A stretch of DNA of 64,000 nucleotides from Candidatus Omnitrophota bacterium (GCA_030593065.1 JAUVHV010000003.1:1-64000), one strand, 5' to 3'; counted from the first letter of the stretch, positions 1 through 8,538 are shown. Made by a program: numbers and translations. The notes: generated by a model not told the origin, from the letters alone.

Positions 1-1
1 T

Positions 2-277
2 ATAGCTAACAAGCATATCGAGATTTCAAAGCCATGGGAACTCGCGAAGTCAGGAGAGATAGAACGTTTAAAAGCGGTTATTTATATTCTATTACAGGTT
101 TTAAGTGTTTGTGTATTTTTACTTTACCCATTTATTCCGGATGCGGCTATGCAGATAGCAGGGCAGCTTGGCATGGATATAGAAGAGAAAGATATAAGTT
201 TAAACAATATTGACAATCCTTTAAAGCCCGGTACGAAGATTAAAAAGGTAGATCCTATATTTCCAAGAATACAATAA
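2..277 (+). CDS. metG: Methionine-tRNA ligase, C-terminal fragment
   Basis: The window opens inside this gene; 91 C-terminal residues are visible, read from position 2 to a TAA at 275-277. Methionyl-tRNA synthetase charges initiator and elongator tRNA-Met in the cytoplasm. The visible part is the end of the anticodon-binding helical bundle: a KPWELAK segment, a YPFIPDAA segment and the closing KPGTKIKKVDPIFPRI segment typical of this enzyme just after the bundle. There is no C-terminal tRNA-binding EMAP-like domain, so this is the short form. tatD starts 15 nt downstream, an association common in bacteria. Confidence 0.85.
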   Translation: MANKHIEISKPWELAKSGEIERLKAVIYILLQVLSVCVFLLYPFIPDAAMQIAGQLGMDIEEKDISLNNIDNPLKPGTKIKKVDPIFPRIQ

Positions 278-292
278 TAGGCTAAATGGAAG

Positions 293-1147
293 ATGATAGA
301 GACCCACGCACACCTCGATTTCCCACAATATAACGATGATAGGGGAGCTGTAATAGAAAGAGCTGTCTGCTCCGGAATCAGCGCGATAATAAATGTAGCC
401 TCCAGCCTTAAGGGAAGTTTCTCTTCAGCTGAACTTGCCGAAAGACACAATTGTGTATATGCTACATGCGGTATACATCCGCATGACGCGAAGGATGCAA
501 ACGATAACGCGATGGAAAAACTTAAAAACCTGGCATTGTTACGAAAAAAGATAATTGCGATAGGAGAGGTCGGCCTTGATTTTTATAGGAATCTTTCTCC
601 TAAGGATATACAACTCGGCGCGTTTACCAGATTTGTAAAACTTAGTAAGGAACTTAAGCTTCCGCTTATACTCCATTGCAGGGAAGCCAGCCCTTCAAAA
701 AATGAGGCTACTGAGCTTATATTTAAGATAATGGAGGAGAATCTTAAGAGGCCGTTTATCGGGGTAATGCACTGTTTTTCAGGTAATGAGGAGCTGCTCA
801 ATAGATGCCTCAATTCAGGGCTTTATGTATCTTATACCTGCAATATCACATATAAAAACGCGGACGGCTTAAGAGAAGTTGTCAAAAAGACCCCTATGGA
901 CAGGCTTCTGCTTGAGACAGACTCCCCTTTTTTAAGCCCACAGGCTAAAAGAGGAGAGCGCAACGAACCGTCAAATCTTAAATATCTTGTTGAGCAGATA
1001 GCGGAGATTCACAATATAGAAGAGAAAGAAGTAGAGTCACAGACAACCCAAAACGCCAAAAAACTCTTTTTTAATCAAGAACGGTTCTTGATAGGAATAT
1101 TGTTTATGCCTTTGCCTTTAGCAGCGCTTTGGCTTTTTTTGCCATGA
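293..1147 (+). CDS. tatD: TatD family metal-dependent deoxyribonuclease
   Basis: Metal-dependent hydrolase with a TIM-barrel fold, known as a 3'-5' DNase/RNase acting in DNA repair. Metal ligands are visible in order: THAHLD (His5, His7), EVGLDF, LHCREA, MHCFSG and ETDSPFL. The start at 293 puts the first metal motif at residue 5, as in the family. The family normally ends near NAKKLFF, about residue 262. Here 20 or so extra residues follow, the last 15 encoded inside the palindromic repeat at 1099-1201, which also supplies the stop codon. It lies 15 nt after metG and is probably cotranscribed with it. Confidence 0.92.
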   Translation: MIETHAHLDFPQYNDDRGAVIERAVCSGISAIINVASSLKGSFSSAELAERHNCVYATCGIHPHDAKDANDNAMEKLKNLALLRKKIIAIGEVGLDFYRNLSPKDIQLGAFTRFVKLSKELKLPLILHCREASPSKNEATELIFKIMEENLKRPFIGVMHCFSGNEELLNRCLNSGLYVSYTCNITYKNADGLREVVKKTPMDRLLLETDSPFLSPQAKRGERNEPSNLKYLVEQIAEIHNIEEKEVESQTTQNAKKLFFNQERFLIGILFMPLPLAALWLFLP

Positions 1148-1201
1148 ATGTAAATAGACGGCAAAAATACCTGCGCTGCGAAGGCAGAAGGCATAAACAA
1201 T
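1099..1201. repeat. 103-bp imperfect palindrome, copy 1
   Basis: Long hairpin-forming element. The outermost 7-nt arms (1099-1105 and 1195-1201) pair. Inside them ATGCCTTTGCCTT pairs with a near-complement at 1181-1194, GCAGCGC (1121-1127) pairs with GCGCTGC (1173-1179), and TTTTTGCC (1136-1143) pairs with GGCAAAAA (1160-1167) around a loop of about 16 nt. The same element in reverse orientation is at 44979-45081. It contains the end of tatD. No transposase is encoded inside it, so it resembles a MITE or a REP-like repeat. Confidence 0.85.
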
Positions 1202-1246
1202 TATATAAAGTAGTTCCGCAAAACCCCTAATTTGATAAGGATAAGT

Positions 1247-2305
1247 ATGCTGGAAAAGGCCAGAAGCTTTATAAATGAAAACCGTATATATGCATGGATG
1301 ATAGTCTTTATTATTCTTTTGCAGTCTTTCTCCATCGCTGTAAATAGCGGCGATTTAAATTCCGCTAAAGACCCTTATTACCAGCGCGCGCAATTTAAAA
1401 TAGAGGTCGAAACAAGACAGGAAGCATTAAGAGAGCGCCTTTTAAATGACAGGGAGCTCGCTTATAATTTTGGCCTTATCTTTATGTTTGTCTTTGGGCT
1501 GTTGATAACAGGCATATTCTTTCTTGCTTATTATATCAGCAGGAGAGCCTCTGCCGATATAATACCGTGTACACTCAATCCCCCTGAAACCGGATGGTCC
1601 TTATTAGATGTTCTAAAGGTAATAATACTCTTTATTTTCTTCTATTATTCTTTTTTAATAATTGTTTATTTATTAAGCCATCTATCTTCAGCCTCATTAC
1701 AGGATATGCGTTTTGATATAGTGGTATCTACGGGCTTTATGGATCTCCTGATGCTCTTTCTTATATTGAGAGTCGTGATTTTTAAGCGCCGCCAACCATT
1801 AAAGGCTCTTGGCGTATCTTCAAAAAATATTTTACAAAATATACAGGTTGGATTATATTCATATGTAACTTTTTTGCCTATTCTTGCAATACTCTTTTTT
1901 TCTGCGATAACGATCGCTGGGTTTTTGAATTATACCCCGCCGCCGCAACCTGTGTACGAGCTTATCTTTAAAGAAGAGAGGCCGTTTTTTTTAGTCCTGA
2001 CATTTTTTCTAATAGCGTTGCTTGGCCCGATTACAGAAGAGGTCTTTTTCAGAGGGTTTTTATACAGCGCGCTTAAGAAAACCCTGGGTATAGCGTCAGC
2101 TATTATTATAAGTGGATTCTTATTTTCGTTTCTGCATATAAACCTTTTAGGTTTTATACCTATACTGGCGCTTGGGGTGTTTCTGGCATATATACGGGAG
2201 AAGACAGGCTCACTTGTACCTTGTATTACGGTCCATATAGTGCATAACAGCGCTATCACTTTGATGATGTTCTTTATCCGGGGGGTTACGTCAAAGGCTA
2301 TATAA
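1247..2305 (+). CDS. CPBP family intramembrane metalloprotease
   Basis: Polytopic membrane protein of 352 residues with about eight hydrophobic segments. It belongs to the CPBP (CAAX protease/bacteriocin-processing, Abi) family of intramembrane glutamic proteases. The diagnostic motifs are EEVFFRG near residues 264-270 (the EExxxR signature), a following FSFLH near 296 and a VHIVHN segment near 329-334. I chose the ATG at 1247 because AAGGA sits 5 nt upstream; an in-frame TTG at 1232 is less likely. The substrate cannot be read from the sequence. It is 15 nt upstream of mtnA. Confidence 0.8.
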   Translation: MLEKARSFINENRIYAWMIVFIILLQSFSIAVNSGDLNSAKDPYYQRAQFKIEVETRQEALRERLLNDRELAYNFGLIFMFVFGLLITGIFFLAYYISRRASADIIPCTLNPPETGWSLLDVLKVIILFIFFYYSFLIIVYLLSHLSSASLQDMRFDIVVSTGFMDLLMLFLILRVVIFKRRQPLKALGVSSKNILQNIQVGLYSYVTFLPILAILFFSAITIAGFLNYTPPPQPVYELIFKEERPFFLVLTFFLIALLGPITEEVFFRGFLYSALKKTLGIASAIIISGFLFSFLHINLLGFIPILALGVFLAYIREKTGSLVPCITVHIVHNSAITLMMFFIRGVTSKAI

Positions 2306-2320
2306 AAACAGGGATTTATT

Positions 2321-3352
2321 ATGAAAGCAAAGACAGTATCGTATGTAGATGAGAAACTAAAGATAATAGACCAGCGGGCACTGCCTCGAAAATTCAATAT
2401 AATAGAATCACGCGATATAAAAGATGTCTATCAATATATAAAGACTCTCGCTATAAGGGGCGCCCCTGCTATAGGTGTCTTCGCGGCATACGGGGTATAT
2501 ATCGGGATCAGAGATATGAAAAGTGATGATAAGAAGGCTTTTTTTAAGCGGCTTCTCAAAACAATCGGCTATATAAAGACAAGCAGGCCAACAGCTGTAA
2601 ATCTTTTTTGGGCGCTTAACAGGATGAAGAAAAAAGCATTTATAAACAAGGATAAGCCTATATCAGTGATAAAAAAGATACTTATAAGAGAAGCAAAGAA
2701 GATACATAGAGAAGATAAACAGATGTGCGAGGCCATAGGTAATAATGGCGCAAGGCTTATAAAATCCGGTGATACTATTCTTACTCATTGTAATGCCGGT
2801 TTATTGGCGACAACCGGACTGGGTACGGCGTTATCCATTATTTATAAGGCTCACGCGCAAGGTAAAAACATAAAGGCTTATGTTGATGAGACGCGCCCTC
2901 TCTTGCAAGGCGCGCGCCTTACAGCGTGGGAGCTTAGGCAGAAAGGTGTGGATGTAACACTTATATGTGATAATATGGCAGCTGTGGTTATGAAGCAGGC
3001 AAAGATAGATAAGATTATAGTAGGCGCTGACAGGATAGCAGCCAATGGTGATACTGCTAACAAGATAGGAACTTACTCCTTAGCAGTACTTGCAAAGGCT
3101 CACAATATCCCGTTTTATGTTGCCGCGCCAAGCTCTACATTTGATTTCTCGCTTAAGAGAGGAAGCCAGATACCCATAGAAGAACGTTCAGGTGAAGAGG
3201 TCAGAAAGATATCCGGTATATATCACGCGCCAGAGGCTGTAGCGGTCTATAATCCTGCTTTCGATGTTACACCAAGCCGTTATATAAGCGCGATTATTAC
3301 TGAAAAAGGAATTTTTATTAAACCATACAGGCAGTCTTTAAAAAGTTTATGA
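2321..3352 (+). CDS. mtnA: S-methyl-5-thioribose-1-phosphate isomerase
   Basis: Converts methylthioribose 1-phosphate to methylthioribulose 1-phosphate in methionine salvage. The 343-residue length is typical. Visible motifs are RGAPAIG near the N terminus, THCNAG with the catalytic Cys, DETRPLLQGARLT, GADRIAANGDTANKIGT with the catalytic Asp, and NPAFDVTP near the C terminus. This set separates it from the related eIF2B alpha-like and ribose-1,5-bisphosphate isomerase families. No other salvage genes are in the window, so the protein may instead act on 5-deoxyribose phosphates, as some homologues do. It overlaps thiL by 4 nt. Confidence 0.9.
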   Translation: MKAKTVSYVDEKLKIIDQRALPRKFNIIESRDIKDVYQYIKTLAIRGAPAIGVFAAYGVYIGIRDMKSDDKKAFFKRLLKTIGYIKTSRPTAVNLFWALNRMKKKAFINKDKPISVIKKILIREAKKIHREDKQMCEAIGNNGARLIKSGDTILTHCNAGLLATTGLGTALSIIYKAHAQGKNIKAYVDETRPLLQGARLTAWELRQKGVDVTLICDNMAAVVMKQAKIDKIIVGADRIAANGDTANKIGTYSLAVLAKAHNIPFYVAAPSSTFDFSLKRGSQIPIEERSGEEVRKISGIYHAPEAVAVYNPAFDVTPSRYISAIITEKGIFIKPYRQSLKSL

Positions 3353-4242
3353 ATATGAAAAATAGATTATCAAATACCGGTGAATTTGGTTTTATAGAAA
3401 AGATAAAAAAGATAACCGGGACAGGCCCGTCTGTAATAAAAGGCATTGGCGATGATTGCGCTGTTTTAAGATATAAAAAGAACAAGCACCTTTTATTTGC
3501 CGCGGATATGCTTGTTGAAGGGGTGCATTTTACTTTGAAGAAGGCTAAGCCTGAAGCGATAGGCCATAAGGCGCTTGCTGTTAATATAAGTGATATAGCT
3601 GCCTGCGGCGGCATTCCCAGATACGCTGTGATATCAGTAGGGATGCCCTCAGTAACCTCGCATAATTACGCGATTAGATTATACAGGGGCATTAAAAACT
3701 TAGCGCGTTGTTTTAAAATAGACCTGGTAGGCGGGGACACTAATTTTTCTAGGAAGCTTATAATATCCATAGCGGTCTTGGGAGAGGTTTCAAAGAGAGA
3801 CCTGCTTCTTCGTTCAGGCGCGAAGAATAGGGATGTGATAGTATTAAGCGGGGCGCTGCGTGAAAAACCGGATCACCTGATGTTTATGCCCAAGATTAAA
3901 AAATCTCAGCTTATTGTTAAAAGCCTTATGCCGAGCGCTATGATAGATATATCAGATGGTTTTTTGTCGGACCTTGGCCATGTACTTAAGGATAGCGGGA
4001 GAGGCGCTCTTATCTATGAGTCATTAATACCATGCAAAGATAGAAAATATTCTTTTAATAATCTGCTCAATACAGGTGAGCAGTTTGAACTCTTATTTAC
4101 CATGCCCGCTAACAGGTTAAAGATGCTGCCTAAAGGCTTTTATCCTGTGGGTGAGATAAGACCTAACAAAGAGGGAATAACTTTAGTAGATAGTTCAGGC
4201 AAAAAAAAGAGAGTAAAGCCAAAAGGTTACACCCATTTTTAG
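3349..4242 (+). CDS. thiL: Thiamine-monophosphate kinase
   Basis: Phosphorylates thiamine monophosphate to the active cofactor thiamine diphosphate; PurM/SelD-like ATP-binding fold. Visible motifs are an N-terminal GEFGFIEKI, GIGDDCAV with the metal and ATP aspartates, FAADMLVEGVHF, VNISDIAACGG, LVGGDTNFS, and IDISDGFLSDLGH in the C-terminal half. At 297 residues it is slightly shorter than most homologues, with compression in the central region. The ATGA overlap with mtnA and direct abutment with tsaE (stop at 4242, next ATG at 4243) indicate translational coupling. Confidence 0.9.
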   Translation: MNMKNRLSNTGEFGFIEKIKKITGTGPSVIKGIGDDCAVLRYKKNKHLLFAADMLVEGVHFTLKKAKPEAIGHKALAVNISDIAACGGIPRYAVISVGMPSVTSHNYAIRLYRGIKNLARCFKIDLVGGDTNFSRKLIISIAVLGEVSKRDLLLRSGAKNRDVIVLSGALREKPDHLMFMPKIKKSQLIVKSLMPSAMIDISDGFLSDLGHVLKDSGRGALIYESLIPCKDRKYSFNNLLNTGEQFELLFTMPANRLKMLPKGFYPVGEIRPNKEGITLVDSSGKKKRVKPKGYTHF

Positions 4243-4716
4243 ATGAAGATTTTTGTTATTTCAAATAGCGCTGAAGAGACAGAGGATTTAGGTGCCAAGC
4301 TTGCAAAGCTGTTAAAGCCGGGTGATAATATAGCATTGACCGGTAATCTTGGTTCAGGAAAGACTACCTTTACAAAAGGCTTAGCTCGAGGGTTAAAGAT
4401 AGAAAGGCCTGAATATGTCAATTCGCCTTCTTTTGTCCTGATGAAGGAGTATGAAGGTAGGGTAAAATTGTACCATTTTGACCTCTATCGGCTCGACAAC
4501 CTCGAGGATATCGAATATATCAGTATGCAGGAATATTTAGACGGAGACGGGGTTGTGGCCATAGAATGGGCAGATAAGATGAAGATGCTTCTACCTGCTC
4601 AATACCTTGAAATCTCCATAGATATAAGGGCTGAAAAAAAAAGAAAGTTTACATTTAAACCTTATGGTAAAAGATACAATAATATTGTCAGCAGATACAT
4701 CAAGTCTCAAGTTTAG
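4243..4716 (+). CDS. tsaE: tRNA threonylcarbamoyladenosine ATPase TsaE
   Basis: P-loop ATPase that works with TsaB and TsaD in the t6A37 modification of ANN-decoding tRNAs. A Walker A motif GNLGSGKTT lies near residue 37, followed by SPSFVLMKEYEG and YHFDLYRL, and EWADKM in the Walker B-like region. Length is 157 residues. The last 18 codons overlap the start of tsaB by 53 nt in another frame, a long overlap for this pair. tsaD is not in the window. Confidence 0.92.
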   Translation: MKIFVISNSAEETEDLGAKLAKLLKPGDNIALTGNLGSGKTTFTKGLARGLKIERPEYVNSPSFVLMKEYEGRVKLYHFDLYRLDNLEDIEYISMQEYLDGDGVVAIEWADKMKMLLPAQYLEISIDIRAEKKRKFTFKPYGKRYNNIVSRYIKSQV

Positions 4717-5374
4717 CATAGCTTTGTTAAGAGGGGCTGAACCGATAGCTCAGTTTATTTCCGGCGCCCCTAACAGGCAGTCTTCTGATATGCTCTTGGA
4801 GATAGACAAGCTTTTATCAAGGCATTCATACGACATAGAGGATATAGATCTTTTTTCTGTCGGCCTTGGACCGGGCTCATTTACAGGTTTACGTATAGGT
4901 GTGACTACTATGAGAGCAATGGCTTTTGCATTAAAAAAACCCATAATAGGTATTCCAAGTATCGACGCGTTGGCGCATGCTGTTACTGATAACCAGCCAG
5001 ATATCTGTGTTATTATAGATGCGAAACAGGGTAAGGTATACGGACGTTTTTATAAACAGAACAGGGGTGCCGTAAAACCGGTAAGCAAGATACTCTTAGC
5101 CCCTATCAATAAGCTGCTTGGCGGGGTAAAGGGGCCGATACTCTTTTCAGGAGATGCCATAACGCTATACAGGGAGGCTATATTAAAAGCAAGGATCCGG
5201 GGAGTAAGTTTTGCGCCTGAAAAAACCTGTTATCCTGAGGCAAGAATTATCGGAAATTTAAGTTTTAGTAAATGGAAAAAAAGATACAGGGACAATATAT
5301 TTACGCTTTCACCCCTTTATATATATCCTAAAGAGTGCTCTATAAAAAAACGTAAAAAAACCGTAGCTCCATGA
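4664..5374 (+). CDS. tsaB: tRNA threonylcarbamoyladenosine protein TsaB
   Basis: Inactive ASKHA-fold paralogue of TsaD that scaffolds the t6A complex. The N-terminal ILSADTSS strand and the GLGPGSFTGLRIG loop near residue 70 are characteristic. The ATG at 4664 lies inside tsaE; it is accepted because the first beta strand and ADTS turn, needed for the fold, are encoded within the overlap. A TTG at 4685 is the only alternative that keeps ADTS. At 236 residues it is a normal length. The stop overlaps the alr start (ATGA). Confidence 0.9.
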   Translation: MVKDTIILSADTSSLKFSIALLRGAEPIAQFISGAPNRQSSDMLLEIDKLLSRHSYDIEDIDLFSVGLGPGSFTGLRIGVTTMRAMAFALKKPIIGIPSIDALAHAVTDNQPDICVIIDAKQGKVYGRFYKQNRGAVKPVSKILLAPINKLLGGVKGPILFSGDAITLYREAILKARIRGVSFAPEKTCYPEARIIGNLSFSKWKKRYRDNIFTLSPLYIYPKECSIKKRKKTVAP

Positions 5375-6555
5375 AAGATTCATACAATAGAAAGTTTTAT
5401 GTAGGCGATGTAAATCATAACCGACTCTGCTATCGCCCGACATGGATAGAGGTAGATTTAAATGCCATAAGGCACAATTTCTTGCAGATCAGAAAACTTA
5501 TTGGTAAAGGCACCTCAATCCTTGTGCCGGTAAAGGCAAATGCATATGGCCATGGCATACTTGAGATATGTGATACGCTGGTAAGATCAGGAGTAGATTA
5601 TCTCGGAGTAGGTACTGTCGATGAAGCTATATTTTTAAGAAGTAACGGTTTTGTCAAGATACCTATATTGATGCTCGGATCTGTGTTAACCTCCGTGGTT
5701 GAGCCTATTGTAGAGAATAATATAACGCAGACAGTAGGCGATATGCGATTAGCTTGCGCTGTTGACAGATGCGCTGGAAGAAAAGGCAAAAAGGCAAGAA
5801 TTCATATAAAGATTGATACAGGTATGGGCAGGATAGGTGTATGGCACGAAGACGCGATGAAGCTGATAAGTAAGATAAACCTGCTTGGCAACGTAAAGAT
5901 AGAAGGAATATTCAGCCATTTTCCCAGCGCGGATGAGGATAAGCCGCTTACTCACAGGCAGATAAAGGATTTTTTATCACTTCTTCAGGATGTTAAAAAG
6001 GCAGGCATCAATATAATATACAGGCATATGGCAAACAGCATGGCTGTCGTGGATTATAAGGCTTCTCACATGAATCTTATAAGGCCTGGGCTTATGATTT
6101 ATGGCCTCTCTCCAAGGCCCGGCGCTTTCAAGGGTAAGATCAGCTTAAAACCTGCCTTATCTTTAAAAAGTAAGATTGTTTTTATTAAGAATGTTCCTCC
6201 GGGGAGGAGGGTAAGTTATCGCGGTACCCACATAACTACCTGCCATACAAGGGTCGCGACTATTCCTATTGGATATGGTGATGGCATAAACAGGAGGCTC
6301 TCTAACAAAGGCAGAGTGCTTGTAAATGGAAAAGAGGCGCCGATAATCGGCATGGTCTGCATGGATCAAGTTATGATAGATATTAACCACATAGATCACG
6401 CAAAAATAGGTGATGAGGTCGTTATAATAGGTAGTCAAGATAACCTTAGGATAAGCGCGGAGGAGATTGGCCAACTTTGTGATACCATACCATATGAAGT
6501 GGTCTGCTGGCTTGATAAGAGAATTACCAGGAAGTATGTATTGTTAAAAAAATAG
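5371..6555 (+). CDS. alr: Alanine racemase
   Basis: PLP-dependent racemase that makes D-alanine for peptidoglycan. The PLP lysine is Lys55 in VKANAYGHG. The second catalytic residue is the Tyr of GRRVSYRGTH in the C-terminal domain, where many homologues have YGRTY. Also visible are KIDTGMGRIG, the FSHFPSAD segment, RPGLMIYG and the GMVCMDQVMID loop. The 394-residue length includes about 20 extra N-terminal residues before the usual PTWIEVDLNAI. It is the last gene of the mtnA-thiL-tsaE-tsaB-alr run; about 190 non-coding nt follow. Confidence 0.93.
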   Translation: MKDSYNRKFYVGDVNHNRLCYRPTWIEVDLNAIRHNFLQIRKLIGKGTSILVPVKANAYGHGILEICDTLVRSGVDYLGVGTVDEAIFLRSNGFVKIPILMLGSVLTSVVEPIVENNITQTVGDMRLACAVDRCAGRKGKKARIHIKIDTGMGRIGVWHEDAMKLISKINLLGNVKIEGIFSHFPSADEDKPLTHRQIKDFLSLLQDVKKAGINIIYRHMANSMAVVDYKASHMNLIRPGLMIYGLSPRPGAFKGKISLKPALSLKSKIVFIKNVPPGRRVSYRGTHITTCHTRVATIPIGYGDGINRRLSNKGRVLVNGKEAPIIGMVCMDQVMIDINHIDHAKIGDEVVIIGSQDNLRISAEEIGQLCDTIPYEVVCWLDKRITRKYVLLKK

Positions 6556-6570
6556 CTATTTTATTAAAAA

Positions 6571-6610
6571 TGGAGCTTTAGAGAGATTTATGGAGCTTTA
6601 GAGAGATTAA
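6571..6610 (+). repeat. Tandem duplication of a 20-bp unit
   Basis: The unit TGGAGCTTTAGAGAGATTTA at 6571-6590 is repeated head to tail at 6591-6610 with a change only in its last two bases. It lies between the alr stop and the pilus-operon promoter. The unit has no obvious dyad. It could be replication slippage or a duplicated binding site. Confidence 0.75.
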
Positions 6611-6646
6611 AGGGGTTTTACCCATAAAAATTGCCAATATTTTACC

Positions 6647-6675
6647 TTGACCCATACCCCCAAATACTATATACT
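6647..6675 (+). promoter_or_regulatory. Sigma-70-like promoter of the pilus operon
   Basis: TTGACC at 6647-6652 and TATACT at 6670-6675 are separated by 17 bp. Transcription would start near 6682, giving a leader of about 60 nt before the regulator gene at 6743, which has AGGAG 8 nt upstream of its ATG. Confidence 0.7.
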
Positions 6676-6742
6676 CCCATCATAATGTATCAAAATATAT
6701 CTGATACTATCAAGCAGCACAAATTTTTAATTAGGAGTTACA

Positions 6743-6931
6743 ATGAAAGCTGAGAGATACTATTCCGCAAACGAAGTTGCAAGGCTCTTAAGCATTTCAA
6801 AACAGACGTTGGTAAGGTACGAATCTAAGGGTATATTTCCATGCGCAAGACGCAACAAGGTTAATAAGTGGCGTGAATATACTATTAGCGAGATAAATCA
6901 TTTAAGAAAGATAATAGGCAGGACAGGATAA
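6743..6931 (+). CDS. Small MerR-type helix-turn-helix protein
   Basis: A 62-residue protein consisting almost only of a MerR/excisionase-type winged helix: YYSANEVARLLSISKQTL forms the helix-turn-helix, VRYESKGIFP the turn after the recognition helix, and WREYTISEINHLRKIIG the wing and third helix. MerR proteins usually add a dimerisation helix and effector domain, and both are missing. A clear ribosome site (AGGAG) precedes it. Its stop overlaps the pilM start by one base, so it is translationally coupled to the pilus genes and is probably a local regulator of them. An excisionase-like architectural role is the alternative, although no integrase is adjacent. Confidence 0.75.
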   Translation: MKAERYYSANEVARLLSISKQTLVRYESKGIFPCARRNKVNKWREYTISEINHLRKIIGRTG

Positions 6932-8538
6932 TGGCAAAGGCCGCGGTAGGAATATATATATCAAAAAAGAGTGTGGATATTGTAGAACTTGCGGGTTCAA
7001 AGAACGCGCCTGTCTTCTTAAACTTTATTCGCCAGGAGATACCACCCACCCCCACCCCTATTGGTACTGATATTGCGGAGAGGAATCCACCTGAACAAGA
7101 TCCGATAGCAGTTGCTGTAAAAGAAGGGCTTGAAAAGCTTAATTTAAAACCCCATGCCATACAGACTGTTCTTGCTTCAAATGATGTTATGATACGTTAT
7201 TTTGATATGCCCCTTTTGCCAAAATCAGAACAACCACAAGCTGTGAGATTTGAGGCGAAGAAATATGTCCCATTTAAACTGGACGAGATAACCAGTGATT
7301 TCAAAATCTTGATAGAGCCCAAGAACAAGAATGTCATGGGCATCTTTTTTATAGCCGTAACAAAAGCACATATCAATTCGCATGTAGCGAAATTTAAGGA
7401 TACAGGGGCAATTGTCACCGGTATAGATATTATGCCATTTGCACTTTGGCGCTCACTATTGCTCCATAAGAAAGTCGACCCAAAAGATAGATCAGTAATA
7501 CTCTATGCTGATAATGATAGAGAGACTGTTTCAATCCATATAATGGAATCAGGAATACCGTTTATGAGCCGTGATTTCAAGATAACTACAAGTGACAAAG
7601 AGGCAGCTTTTGAGAAGATTGTAAGCGAGTTGAGGGTCTCCATGGATTATTACGGCAGGCAGAAGCACAAAGCGGAGATATCGCAGATAATCACTTGCGG
7701 CGAAATGCTTTTTTCAGGTTTAGACACGTATATAGCAGATGAACTTAAAATTGCAACAAGCACCCTCTACGGTTTTAACAAGGTAAAAAATGCGGACAAG
7801 ATTTTGCCATCCGCTATTGTGGCATTTGGTTCGGCGCTTGAAGGCCTGGGAAAATCTAATTATAGTGCAAACTTTTCTCCTCTTAGCGCTACTATAAAAC
7901 ATAAGAAAACATACGGCATTATCGCGATAGAAGTGATAGCTGCGGTAGCTATTGTGATGCTTTTTTACCTGTTTAACTCCTTTTTAATAAGAAACACAGT
8001 AACAGAGTTTAAAGCTATAAAGAAGGAGGCAAGCTCTTTTCCCGTAAACACATCACTTTTAAGCCTAAAAAAACTTATTGCCCGCAAAGAGAGCATGCTA
8101 AAAGATATTGAGCTTTTAAGGCTTATTGTCAATAACAGGGTTTCATGGGCAGGGAAACTTGTGAGTATAGCGAATGATCTCCCGGTTATAAATAGAGAAA
8201 CGCCCGGCGGAGTGTGGATAGATAGCCTGGTTATCAAAGAAAGTTTTATACTGAGCGATTCCATCTACCCGTCCGGTATCGCGCGCAAACTTTTTATATC
8301 GGGAGGTTCATTTTTATTAGATAGCAGCAAAGAGGCTGTTTATATCAATGGGTTTTTAAAGGCACTTAAGAAGGACGCGATATTTATGGATTATCTGAAT
8401 AATATAGATTTAGATTCTGTAGATAAAAAAAATATAGAAGGTTATCAGGTATCGGCATTTACGATATCAGCTTATTCAGGTGAAGCAGTCTATACAGGTA
8501 ATAGGCCGTCTTTATCGAAGAGAGCGGGCAGAAGGTAG
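6931..8538 (+). CDS. pilM: Type IV pilus assembly protein PilM fused to a PilN-like domain
   Basis: Residues 1 to about 310 are PilM: an actin-like SHS2 fold protein, with GIYISKKSVDIVEL, the FDMPLLP and FEAKKYVPF segments, ADNDRETV and ITCGEMLFSGL. PilM normally stops near here and sits on the inner face of the cytoplasmic membrane. This protein continues with an ANFSPL segment like the PilN leader, a membrane helix at about 329-349, a helical linker and a periplasmic alpha/beta domain to residue 535. That is PilN architecture, so the two partners that normally bind each other appear covalently joined. It is followed 2 nt later by the PilO-like gene. Confidence 0.82.
   Translation: MAKAAVGIYISKKSVDIVELAGSKNAPVFLNFIRQEIPPTPTPIGTDIAERNPPEQDPIAVAVKEGLEKLNLKPHAIQTVLASNDVMIRYFDMPLLPKSEQPQAVRFEAKKYVPFKLDEITSDFKILIEPKNKNVMGIFFIAVTKAHINSHVAKFKDTGAIVTGIDIMPFALWRSLLLHKKVDPKDRSVILYADNDRETVSIHIMESGIPFMSRDFKITTSDKEAAFEKIVSELRVSMDYYGRQKHKAEISQIITCGEMLFSGLDTYIADELKIATSTLYGFNKVKNADKILPSAIVAFGSALEGLGKSNYSANFSPLSATIKHKKTYGIIAIEVIAAVAIVMLFYLFNSFLIRNTVTEFKAIKKEASSFPVNTSLLSLKKLIARKESMLKDIELLRLIVNNRVSWAGKLVSIANDLPVINRETPGGVWIDSLVIKESFILSDSIYPSGIARKLFISGGSFLLDSSKEAVYINGFLKALKKDAIFMDYLNNIDLDSVDKKNIEGYQVSAFTISAYSGEAVYTGNRPSLSKRAGRR

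Noticed and set aside
6552-6561. AATAGCTATT palindrome at the alr stop as a terminator
   Set aside because: A 10-bp AT-rich dyad without a loop or proper T run; likely chance.
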